Shown here piece after piece: positions 25,310-32,212 of a DNA stretch of 32,212 bases. The stretch's first letter is position 1, and every line of letters starts with the position of its first letter. A program made the translations under genes and the position numbers. The notes beneath the pieces are model-generated. The model ran no database searches and was not told the origin of the DNA. It saw only the letters and a program-made list of their open reading frames with translations. This DNA comes from Kangiellaceae bacterium (GTDB taxonomy: Bacteria; Pseudomonadota; Gammaproteobacteria; Enterobacterales; Kangiellaceae): NCBI GenBank assembly GCA_030590405.1, contig JAUUYO010000002.1:1-32212 (forward strand), in the 5' to 3' direction.

Positions 25310-25901
25310 TATTTGTTGAAAGATCTTCAGCAATCTGTTGTGAAAGTTTCTGTAAAACCAGTTCGAGCTTAGACACAGCATGTTCATAGCCATTTTTGTT
25401 GAGCGACTCTTCAAAGATAAAACCTTTCTTGAGTAGTAAGTTTTTATTACTATCAAACAGCCAAAATCGTCCCGAAGCTACGACTTGTTTTTGGTGGTTG
25501 ACAATATGAAACTGCTCCAATTCAATGGTTAATCGAAACTGCGGCCTGGCTTTCCATTGAACACCTTGATTTTCAAAACGGTAGTCAGGCAAAGCAACTT
25601 CAAGCTGCTTTCTAATAACTCGCGATGATGCTCTTTGCAAATCTTCCGCCCATCGATGAATATTTGAAATCTGTATTTGATGATTGGTTTTTTGGATCAC
25701 CAACCCCGGCTGTCTTAAAAAATCGGCCAACTGGATAGGCTCAATCAAAATGAGAGGTCGAGCAGCTTCTACTTGAACCGTTTTATCAACGACTGATGTA
25801 TTTTCTGCTCCCCCCAACTTATAGTATTTAATAGTGACAGATTCACTCGCACAACTCGTCAACAAAACCAGCGTTAACAGACTAGTGATTATTCTATTCA
25901 T
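25302..25901 (-). CDS. pqiC: Outer-membrane lipoprotein PqiC
   Basis: A 199-residue lipoprotein: a short hydrophobic signal ends in the lipobox LLTSC, so Cys17 is the lipidated residue. The mature part has the PqiC/YmbA (DUF330, ABC_trans_aux) pattern, including the YYKLGG start, IQLADFLRQPGLVIQ and HRWAEDLQRASSRVI. PqiC anchors the PqiB tunnel to the outer membrane. I start at ATG 25901, with AAGGTG upstream; a longer frame exists but would bury the lipobox. Its start overlaps the pqiB stop by eight bases, consistent with coupling. It is the last gene of the pqi operon. Confidence 0.92.
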   Translation of the reverse strand: MNRIITSLLTLVLLTSCASESVTIKYYKLGGAENTSVVDKTVQVEAARPLILIEPIQLADFLRQPGLVIQKTNHQIQISNIHRWAEDLQRASSRVIRKQLEVALPDYRFENQGVQWKARPQFRLTIELEQFHIVNHQKQVVASGRFWLFDSNKNLLLKKGFIFEESLNKNGYEHAVSKLELVLQKLSQQIAEDLSTNTE

Positions 25902-27573
25902 TATTTTCACCTTCAGGTTCGACTTCATCAGTTCGCTTACCGCCAAATATCAAGCTATTGGGTTGATGATTTAATTGGGATAAAAACGGGGCTAATTCTT
26001 TTAACATGTTTTCCATCGTGGAAAGCATATTCTGGATATCTTGATGAGTTTTGGAACCTTCAGAAAAATCCTTGGCTAACTGGTCAATGCTTAGCAGAGT
26101 TTGATTAATATTGGTAATCATATGCTCACTTTCTGGGCGATCCAGTATGTTTTCGACTTGCAAAAAAACCTTACTGAAATTTTTCATCGCAATTTTCATC
26201 TCTCCCATCGCGCCGCCTGCGTTGTCTATCAATTTACCAAGCGATAAATTATCAATCGTACCCAGAATATTATCTAGCTTCTCTAACAGATTATCCAGTT
26301 CACTAGCAGCCGTTGGGATCACTTGATAACCGCTGTAAAGTTGCTCAGAGACCAACGTATTCGACACATATTCAATTTCAATATATTTATTGCCGGTCAA
26401 CAAACTCCCAGAACTGATAAAACCATGCAATCCGTCGGCAACCATATCCATCACCGCCGACTTCACTTTAATCACTTGCTCGGGAGTATCTTTAAGCCCC
26501 AGGCGCGCAGGTTCAATCTGGATCAATACCGGGATCAATGTTTTCTTATCTAACAGATTTCCCATATCAGGATAATCAATATCGGTACGAACCACCGAAC
26601 CTATTCGCACACCTTTATATTCCACCGGAGCCCCTGGAGTTAAACCTCGAATGGATTGTGAAAATAGTAAAATAAATTGTTGAGCATTCCTGTATTGTTT
26701 TAATAGAACGTCATTTTTTGTCGCATGAATGGTAAAAAAAGCACGCTCAGTAATGACTTCACCTTTGGGAAGGTTTTCTGGTACATCAAAAGTCACTCCT
26801 CCTCCCATCAGTGTCTCCAATGATCCGACATGCACCTGCACGCCATCGCCAGAAAGATCAAACTCTACCCCACTAATGTTCCAAAAACGGGTATTGCTTG
26901 TCACCAATTTGTCGTAAGGACTTTCAATAAAAGTATCATAATAAATGAGCCGCTTATCAACATTAAAATGGACATATTCGATCCTGCCGACTTGAATGCC
27001 ACGGAATATAATTGGATCGCCAATATTGAGTGCTGACTGACTCGCGCTATCTAAGGTAATATAAAGACCTGGTGTGCCGAGTGCTGTGACTGGTGGATTT
27101 TCTAGCCCCACAAAATCTCGTTTGGTTTCTTCAAGTACTCCTGGCGATAACTCGATATATGCGCCGGACAAAAGGGTCGATAAACCTGAAATACCACCGC
27201 TACCAATGCGAGGTTTAACGACCCAAAATTCACTATCAGTTTTGAGTAATTTTTCGGTATTTTTTTCTAATCGGGCGGTAATTTTTATTCCATCAAAGGC
27301 GTCGTTAAGTTGCAAATCAACCACCTTACCGATGGTAATCTCTCTCAGTTTGATTTTGGTTTTGTTGATATCGATCCCTTCAGCGGTTTCAAAATAAATC
27401 GTGATCAATGGACCCAGATTAGCCTGGGTCTGAATGATCATCCACGAGCCAATTAACACCGCAACAATCGGAATAAACCAGACTTTCGAAATTCTGTGTG
27501 CTCGCTTGACTTCTGCCATTGAGACTTCGGCTTCATTCGGCTCTGATTGAGAAGAGTCAGATTGATTAGACAT
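25894..27573 (-). CDS. pqiB: MCE-domain lipid transport protein PqiB
   Basis: A 559-residue protein (E. coli PqiB 546). One transmembrane helix (about 31-48) is followed by three MCE domains. They are recognisable by LREITIGKVVDLQL (near 76-90), FRGIQVGRIEYVHF (190-203) and YKGVRIGSVVRTDI (319-332). Residues about 430-540 are a long helical needle segment. In E. coli PqiB forms a hexameric stack of MCE rings with a channel that spans the periplasm. I start at ATG 27573 because that matches the family N-terminus; the 18 extra residues in frame overlap the upstream gene. The start overlaps the preceding pqiA stop by eight bases. All three MCE domains look complete. Confidence 0.95.
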   Translation of the reverse strand: MSNQSDSSQSEPNEAEVSMAEVKRAHRISKVWFIPIVAVLIGSWMIIQTQANLGPLITIYFETAEGIDINKTKIKLREITIGKVVDLQLNDAFDGIKITARLEKNTEKLLKTDSEFWVVKPRIGSGGISGLSTLLSGAYIELSPGVLEETKRDFVGLENPPVTALGTPGLYITLDSASQSALNIGDPIIFRGIQVGRIEYVHFNVDKRLIYYDTFIESPYDKLVTSNTRFWNISGVEFDLSGDGVQVHVGSLETLMGGGVTFDVPENLPKGEVITERAFFTIHATKNDVLLKQYRNAQQFILLFSQSIRGLTPGAPVEYKGVRIGSVVRTDIDYPDMGNLLDKKTLIPVLIQIEPARLGLKDTPEQVIKVKSAVMDMVADGLHGFISSGSLLTGNKYIEIEYVSNTLVSEQLYSGYQVIPTAASELDNLLEKLDNILGTIDNLSLGKLIDNAGGAMGEMKIAMKNFSKVFLQVENILDRPESEHMITNINQTLLSIDQLAKDFSEGSKTHQDIQNMLSTMENMLKELAPFLSQLNHQPNSLIFGGKRTDEVEPEGENNE

Positions 27574-28243
27574 TTGTATTTTTACCTTTATTCTTGTCCG
27601 GATTATCCCAAATGAGTCGGGATTCAAAACTAAACGCCGCTAACATGGTCGTGACGACCATCGCAGCAAAAGCGATAAGGGCAACGCCCGGCATAACCTT
27701 CATAAGATTGCCCCTTTCAATTAGCGCGACTAAAATTGTCACGGCGAAAACATCGACCATCGACCATCGACCAATAAACTCGGTGATGCGAAACATGACC
27801 TGGTTATTTTTTCTTGAAATGATGCGATTGCTTTGTACCGAATAAACCAACCAGCTAAGCGCCAAAATTTTAGCTACTGGTACCATCACGCTGGCCACAA
27901 AAATAATTAAAGCAATCGGATAAAACTGCTGCTCCCACAAGGTGATCACGCCGCCAACAATGGTGCTGGCGATTTCATCACCTATCGATGTGGTGTACAT
28001 AATTGGGTAGATATTAGCAGGTACATACAGCACAATTGATGTGACCAATAGTGCCACTGTGTTTTGCAAGCTATTTTTTTTTCTTACATGCAACACTGTT
28101 CCACAATAGGGACACTCGCTTTGTTGATGATCACTAGACTGATAACACATCGCGCAAGTCACTATTTTATTGCTACTGGCGACGTTGTCCTGAGAGAGAG
28201 GTTCAATTAATTGAGCATCAGATTTAACACCTTTAGCGCTCAT
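27566..28243 (-). CDS. pqiA: PqiA-family membrane protein, second half (PqiA2)
   Basis: A 225-residue protein with an N-terminal zinc-ribbon-like motif (C30-x2-C33, C44-x2-C47) and about four transmembrane helices. It includes the family segments LYVPANIYPIMYT and GRWSMVDVFAVTILVALI. E. coli PqiA joins two such ribbon-plus-four-helix units in one chain; here they are separate genes, as in various other bacteria. I start at ATG 28243, overlapping the stop of the preceding pqiA gene by 11 bases; upstream residues in frame lie within that gene and show no homology. It is coupled to pqiB. The likely role is the inner-membrane portion of the lipid transport system. Confidence 0.9.
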   Translation of the reverse strand: MSAKGVKSDAQLIEPLSQDNVASSNKIVTCAMCYQSSDHQQSECPYCGTVLHVRKKNSLQNTVALLVTSIVLYVPANIYPIMYTTSIGDEIASTIVGGVITLWEQQFYPIALIIFVASVMVPVAKILALSWLVYSVQSNRIISRKNNQVMFRITEFIGRWSMVDVFAVTILVALIERGNLMKVMPGVALIAFAAMVVTTMLAAFSFESRLIWDNPDKNKGKNTNV

Positions 28244-28865
28244 AACTATAGGCCCTCTTATCGTGATGCCTGAACCATTGCCAGACCTGATATTTATCCA
28301 GAAAAACTCGGGTGGCTGCCATACTGATAATATACAAAACAAATGAATAAAATGACCAGCCAAATTGAACATCACCTAATGAAGCAATTTTGATCATGCT
28401 GACTAAAATACCCAGTAAAAAGATTTCTGCCATATTCCAGGGTTGCAGTAAAAAAACTAATTTTAGTATGTGTCGGGTAAAAGGTAGCGGTTTATCTAAT
28501 TTGGCAGAAATGAGCGTATAGTTAATCCCGGTTAAAGTCATTACCGGCACCAGCACCGTAGTGGCCAACATAAACAATACGACGCTCAAGTAAGTCCCAC
28601 TACCCATACTTTGCAAGCCTTGCACCAGAGATATGACCTTTTCATTGCCTTGAGTTGTAAAAATTAAAAATGGAAAGACAAAACTGAGCAACAAAAAAAC
28701 TAACGAGCTTGAGGAAAAGGCCAACAAACGGCTTCTTGCTTTTTTGAAATAACGAGTAAATACAAATCCACAACGGGGACAGATCGCTTTTTGCCCATCG
28801 CTAAGCGCCGGAATGATGACAACTTGATCACACTCATGGCAAGCTAATTTTGTTGGACTAGACAA
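28233..28865 (-). CDS. pqiA: PqiA-family membrane protein, first half (PqiA1)
   Basis: A 210-residue protein with a zinc-ribbon motif (C9-x2-C12, C29-x2-C32) and four membrane helices, including FPFLIFTTQGNE and LQPWNMAEIFLLGILVSMIKI. It corresponds to the N-terminal half of E. coli PqiA. The start is TTG at 28865 with AAAAGGAG eleven bases upstream; no ATG or GTG lies in a better place, and the first ribbon cysteine comes at residue 9. It is the first gene of a four-gene unit whose junctions overlap by 11, 8 and 8 bases. Confidence 0.9.
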   Translation of the reverse strand: MSSPTKLACHECDQVVIIPALSDGQKAICPRCGFVFTRYFKKARSRLLAFSSSSLVFLLLSFVFPFLIFTTQGNEKVISLVQGLQSMGSGTYLSVVLFMLATTVLVPVMTLTGINYTLISAKLDKPLPFTRHILKLVFLLQPWNMAEIFLLGILVSMIKIASLGDVQFGWSFYSFVLYIISMAATRVFLDKYQVWQWFRHHDKRAYSYER

Positions 28866-29186
28866 GAGATCTATTACTCCTTTTGTTACGCTTAGTTTTG
28901 TTGTACTGAATTGCTTTTCTGGTGGACAAATAACGATGCCCCAATGGTCGACTATTATATCCGTAAACTATTCATTTCATCAAATAAAGGTATTAAAAAT
29001 ATTCTTATTTTACAAACAGATAAACTATATTTAAGAAATAAAACAACGACTTCCTCTTTGAGTGGCTCGCTTTTGAATGGACTAAAATGCTCGCTTCACT
29101 TATTCTGGCACATATACCCTTCCACATGCATTTTGAGGTGGAACGGGAATAACTATTCCACAACCATAACAATTAGGAAGTATTCC
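28866..29186. other. Divergent control region between pqiA1 and the exported protein gene
   Basis: A 321-base AT-rich region. A plus-strand open frame crosses it from 28911, but it has no ribosome binding site and lacks the composition of a protein; the real start is 29187. The right end contains the alternating TTCCAC/GTGGAA structure. Promoters for both directions must lie here, but I could not fix either. Confidence 0.5.
29120..29161 (+). promoter_or_regulatory. Alternating inverted repeats TTCCAC / GTGGAA / TTCCAC
   Basis: TTCCAC at 29120-29125, GTGGAA at 29138-29143 and TTCCAC at 29156-29161 are spaced by exactly 12 bases each. The middle copy can pair with either outer copy, giving two mutually exclusive hairpins in the leader of the gene at 29187. 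The ribosome binding site AGGAAG lies 14 bases beyond. It may be a leader switch or a symmetric operator. Confidence 0.4.
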
Positions 29187-29843
29187 ATGAAATCATTATT
29201 ATCCCTGATTATCCTTTATTTTGTCAGTCCTATCAGTATAGCTGACGATTTGTACAGGATCACCCTTGTTCGGGCCACACCGGGTAGCCTGACCCAGGTA
29301 ATAGATCAAGCTTCCAACTACAAAGCCCAACAAAAAGGCGATGTATCTATTATGCGCCATAGTCAGGGCGACCATTGGGATTTGATGATGTTAGAACCGG
29401 CAGGTAAAAATCCCTTGAAAACTCAGAATTTTAGCGACATCGCTGATTTCCAGCATAGCTTCCTGGCCAAATCGAACACCAGCTGGAAACAGCTCAAAGC
29501 TCGCGCGCAGGCCAGCGGGCTGTTTCATATCGAAATGTTTCATGCCCTGCATGGCAAGGCCGACGAACTGCTCAAACAACGAGCGATGGAAAATCAATAT
29601 CTAACCAGCACTCAAAGGCAAGCCAACGTGATATTTGAAACCACCTTTGGCAGTGATGTGGATAGTTTTACTATTGGTTATTACCCTGACCTGGTCGCTT
29701 TTGCTGCTATGCCGGATTTAAAGAGTGAAGTGTTTGCCAAAGCAGCGACCGATGCCGGTTTTAAATCGCGCGATGATATTGGTTTATATTTGCGAAAGTT
29801 GATCGTCGCTCATCATGATACATTGGCGACGCGGGTTGAATAA
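29187..29843 (+). CDS. Exported protein of unknown function
   Basis: A 218-residue protein. I start at ATG 29187, with AGGAAG six bases upstream, because the next 20 residues form a signal peptide (MKSLLSLIILYFVSPISIA, then DDLY). The mature part has two stretches of similar character: LYRITLVRATPGSLTQVIDQ followed by GDHWDLMMLEP, and later LFHIEMFHALHGKADELLKQ followed by FTIGYYPDLVAF. In each a beta strand is followed by a helix and a second strand, which suggests two ferredoxin-like alpha/beta units of the dimeric alpha-beta barrel type. That is an inference from the pattern, and I do not recognise a family. It ends six bases from the convergent gene at 29850. Periplasmic location is likely. 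Confidence 0.65.
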   Translation: MKSLLSLIILYFVSPISIADDLYRITLVRATPGSLTQVIDQASNYKAQQKGDVSIMRHSQGDHWDLMMLEPAGKNPLKTQNFSDIADFQHSFLAKSNTSWKQLKARAQASGLFHIEMFHALHGKADELLKQRAMENQYLTSTQRQANVIFETTFGSDVDSFTIGYYPDLVAFAAMPDLKSEVFAKAATDAGFKSRDDIGLYLRKLIVAHHDTLATRVE

Positions 29844-29849
29844 AAAAGG

Positions 29850-30686
29850 CTAAAGAAAATACTTCATCCAGATATTTGGTTCGGTATAAGTTGCCATAAA
29901 ACGATCGTAATAAATTTTTAACGGGACTAATCCAAAGGGAATCTGTAATTGCTCCACGCCTTCAAGGGAACAATTTAATCGTTGTTCCCACCAACGGATT
30001 GAAGCGGTAATAATCATCGACTCATGGCAGATATTTAAAAGCTGTGCGCCTTGTTGACTATGCAAGGTTATCCATGGATCGTTTAATAGTTTCTGATTAG
30101 AAGTATTTTTAGCGTTACTGTTATCTTGATGCTCGGTGATATATTCTTGCATTGACATCTCAGGATAATTAACTTTATTGGTTGGCCTTACCGGCACCAA
30201 TACAGAGTGAAAACCAAGAGACACTGCTTGTTGCTTAGCTGAATTAACCAACGCTTTGGCTAGCCCTTTAGCGCGATATTGAGGCGCGACTGTCGCGGAG
30301 GTTAAACAAAGTGTATTGACTTTTTCGTCTTCAAAAGCTGCCTGTAGCGACCACTGCCAGCCGCGTTGTTCAAATACTGTTTGTTCTTTCTTAGAAAATA
30401 GGCATCGACAACTAATAAAGGCAACCAGTTGTTTGCTATTTTGATCTCTTATTCCCCAAGTATAAAACCGCTGCTCATGGTAGCGTTGATATTGAAAGGG
30501 CTGATAAGGTACGGTCATTTCAATATCAGGCTTTTCGGTTAAATAAAACGGCCATACTTTACTAGTCAATATCTGGATTGCATCTTCATCACGATCCAGA
30601 TTGACATCCCATTCAAAACCTTCTGGAAGTGCAATATCGAGAGAAATTATTTTACCTTTCATATTTTTTATTGATTTTTCTTTCAT
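29850..30686 (-). CDS. GNAT-fold acetyltransferase-like protein
   Basis: A 278-residue soluble protein. Residues 125-160 read LCLTSATVAPQYRAKGLAKALVNSAKQQAV in two parts: a beta strand, then the Q/R-x-x-G-x-A/G loop that binds the pyrophosphate of acetyl-CoA in GNAT enzymes. The N-terminal half (TWGIRDQNSKQLVAFISCRCLF) fits the preceding strands. After the core comes an unusual stretch of about 100 residues, with a Gln/Asn-rich segment (TEHQDNSNAKNTSNQ) and a C-terminal part full of tryptophan and tyrosine. No substrate can be assigned. Neither ATG (30686, or eight codons later) has a ribosome binding site. It stands alone on the minus strand and is convergent with the gene at 29843. Confidence 0.65.
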   Translation of the reverse strand: MKEKSIKNMKGKIISLDIALPEGFEWDVNLDRDEDAIQILTSKVWPFYLTEKPDIEMTVPYQPFQYQRYHEQRFYTWGIRDQNSKQLVAFISCRCLFSKKEQTVFEQRGWQWSLQAAFEDEKVNTLCLTSATVAPQYRAKGLAKALVNSAKQQAVSLGFHSVLVPVRPTNKVNYPEMSMQEYITEHQDNSNAKNTSNQKLLNDPWITLHSQQGAQLLNICHESMIITASIRWWEQRLNCSLEGVEQLQIPFGLVPLKIYYDRFMATYTEPNIWMKYFL

Positions 30687-30789
30687 TTATTTTGTTGGTT
30701 AGATTTTGTACCTCAAAGATAAACAGACCCTAGCAAGAACAAATTAAAGTAACTTGATTTCATGAATAAGTTAGTTAGTTATTCAGAGT

Positions 30790-32212
30790 TTATTTAGATT
30801 TAACAAGCTTCAAAAAATCCTCCCACTGTAGAGGTTTACTTAAGTAGTAACCTTGAACCTGTTGGCAATGTAAATTTCGAAGGTAGTTTAATTGAGCCTC
30901 TGTTTCTACACCTTCTGCTACAATATTGAGTTCGTATAGTTTTGCTAGTGATGAAATGACATCTACCATAGAACGTTTTACGTTATCGTGCCGACCTATG
31001 TTATTTACAAAAGAACGGTCTATTTTTAACGTATCGACTGGGTAGTTGGATAATTGATTAAACGCAGTATACCCCGTTCCAAAATCATCCAGAGACAATC
31101 GAACTCCTAATTCTTTTAACTTTTTCAACGTTGTAATGCTTTTTGAGCCATGCCCAACCAGGCTAGTCTCTGTAATTTCCAATTCAATTAAACTTGAATC
31201 TACATTGTATTTTTTTAGCAAGAAGCTTAATTTATCAACAATGCTTGGATTAATTAGTTCTTTTGCTGAAATATTAATACAGAACAGAAGTGGTTGAACG
31301 ATGTTTATTTGCGCCATGTAAAGTATTTTTTGTAATGCTTTTTCAATAACAAGTAGATCAATATCATAAATTAGCCCACAGCGTTCGGCTATTGGGATGT
31401 ATTTATCCGGACCAACGCCTTCTAAATCTGGCGACGCGCTACGAATGAGTACCTCAACACCAGTCATTTTAAGGGTGTCAGTACAATATATGGGCATAAA
31501 TACCAAATAGAATTGATCATTAGCCAAAGCTTGTTGCAAACCTCGCTCAATATTTTTATCTGAACTTAACTCCAATGCTATTTCAGCATTAAAAAATTGA
31601 TAGCGTTTTTTTCCTTCTTTTTTCGCCTTATACATAGCAGCGTCAGCATTTTTCATTAACATTTCAGTGGTATCACCATCAGTTCCAGCCATGGCTATGC
31701 CAATACTGGCATTAATATTTAATATTAAATTGTCAACCTTATAAGATTCACTCAATGAGTTGAGTAAACGCTCAACAATAGTTTCGACGTTTTTAACTTG
31801 ATTCACATTGGTCAAGACCAAGGAAAATTCATCTCCAGCTATTCGTGCTACGTTAAATGATTCATCCAGGCAGGCTAAAACATCGTTTGTTCTTACCACT
31901 TGCATCATACGTTCACTTGTCTTTTTCAATATCTCATCGCCGATATCATGACCATAACTGTCATTAATGCGTTTAAAATCATCCAAATCAATATATAACA
32001 GTGCTAAATTTGTCTTTCGCTGGATGGCTTCAGGAATTTCCTTATCAAGCCATTTTGTAAAACTTCGACGGTTCAAAATCCCCGTTAAATAATCTTCGCC
32101 TGCTTCTTTTGCCAAGGCTGCTTTTTGTTTGTTGAGCAGTGATGCAAAACTGGTATGAAAAATAATCGTTAATAGAAGGCCAAGTGATAAGCGCGCAACA
32201 ATAACCACATCC
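30790..32212 (-). CDS. GGDEF-EAL cyclic-di-GMP enzyme, 5' end outside the window
   Basis: The frame is open to the right edge, so the N-terminus is missing; the GTG at 32208 is probably internal. The visible part opens with a membrane segment (LSLGLLLTIIFHTSFASLL) and a short helix. A GGDEF domain follows, with the metal-site DLDDFKR motif and a variant signature A-G-D-E-F, in a version carrying an insert before the signature (LDESFNVARIAGDEF). The EAL domain has E-V-L for EAL, with the key residues present: the Asn of NIS, EITET, DDFGTGYT, LKIDRSF, AEGVET and QGYYLSKPL. The phosphodiesterase therefore looks active, and the cyclase may be active because AGDEF is functional in some proteins. 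No second signalling gene is adjacent. Confidence 0.93.
   Translation of the reverse strand, partial: DVVIVARLSLGLLLTIIFHTSFASLLNKQKAALAKEAGEDYLTGILNRRSFTKWLDKEIPEAIQRKTNLALLYIDLDDFKRINDSYGHDIGDEILKKTSERMMQVVRTNDVLACLDESFNVARIAGDEFSLVLTNVNQVKNVETIVERLLNSLSESYKVDNLILNINASIGIAMAGTDGDTTEMLMKNADAAMYKAKKEGKKRYQFFNAEIALELSSDKNIERGLQQALANDQFYLVFMPIYCTDTLKMTGVEVLIRSASPDLEGVGPDKYIPIAERCGLIYDIDLLVIEKALQKILYMAQINIVQPLLFCINISAKELINPSIVDKLSFLLKKYNVDSSLIELEITETSLVGHGSKSITTLKKLKELGVRLSLDDFGTGYTAFNQLSNYPVDTLKIDRSFVNNIGRHDNVKRSMVDVISSLAKLYELNIVAEGVETEAQLNYLRNLHCQQVQGYYLSKPLQWEDFLKLVKSK

Noticed and set aside
28911-29186. A 92-residue N-terminal extension of the exported protein at 29187
   Set aside because: The downstream ATG has a good AGGAAG site and begins a signal peptide; the extension would place that signal in the middle of the protein.
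30764-30784. GAATAA/TTATTC inverted repeat after the GGDEF-EAL gene as a terminator
   Set aside because: The stem is six AT-rich pairs and no T-tract follows on the minus strand.
1-32212. tRNA, rRNA, transposase, integrase or phage genes
   Set aside because: I looked for tRNA arm patterns, transposase DDE-type proteins and terminal inverted repeats and saw none; the window appears free of mobile elements.

Overview
The window looks like a chromosomal segment of a low-GC gammaproteobacterium. The series mreC-mreD-maf-rng-yhdP-nitrilase-tldD-darP-pmbA on the minus strand is a gammaproteobacterial gene order, and the Pqi/MCE lipid transport genes, the RNase G residue numbering (D303, D346, C404, C407) and the Lrp-type switch agree with it. 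A member of the Kangiellaceae/Oceanospirillales is my guess, made from overall feel and not from any marker gene.

Layout. 1-2336: the end of a receiver-domain protein, a TrmB-type regulator, a small STAS-like protein, and a small stand-alone helix-turn-helix protein with a clear regulatory upstream region. 2337-9733: a minus-strand copper/oxidase module. Its genes, in transcription order, are a 1246-residue secreted multicopper oxidase, a three-domain SCO1-cytochrome c-PCuAC protein, and a membrane-anchored cyclophilin-DsbA fusion. An intrinsic terminator separates the oxidase from its helpers, and a phased array of GTGAC/GTCAC repeats lies upstream of the oxidase. 9734-12962: a class V aminotransferase/cysteine desulfurase-like enzyme divergent from an Lrp/AsnC regulator with Lrp-box sequence between them, then an exported beta-rich protein of unknown function. 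12990-25112: the peptidase pair TldD/PmbA enclosing darP, a nitrilase-family amidase, YhdP, RNase G, Maf, MreD and MreC. 25302-28865: pqiA(two genes)-pqiB-pqiC, tightly overlapping, in the place where mreB usually sits. 28866-32212: an unknown exported protein, a GNAT-like protein and the C-terminal part of a GGDEF-EAL protein running off the edge.

How the genes work together. The most interesting unit is the copper module. All three products carry export signals or anchors. SCO and PCuAC are copper carriers, the cytochrome c can move electrons, and DsbA plus cyclophilin would fold proteins and form disulfides. The mature oxidase has, apart from its type-1 copper cysteine, four cysteines in two equally spaced pairs plus one more in an unrecognised C-terminal region. 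My inference is that this is a dedicated periplasmic assembly line for one large cuproenzyme. The parts are known families; I have not seen the combination described, but I could not search. The rest is envelope and housekeeping biology: cell shape (MreCD), lipid transport (YhdP, PqiAABC), and RNA, nucleotide and peptide quality control. Its oddities are a missing mreB and an mreC with no standard start codon at the expected place.
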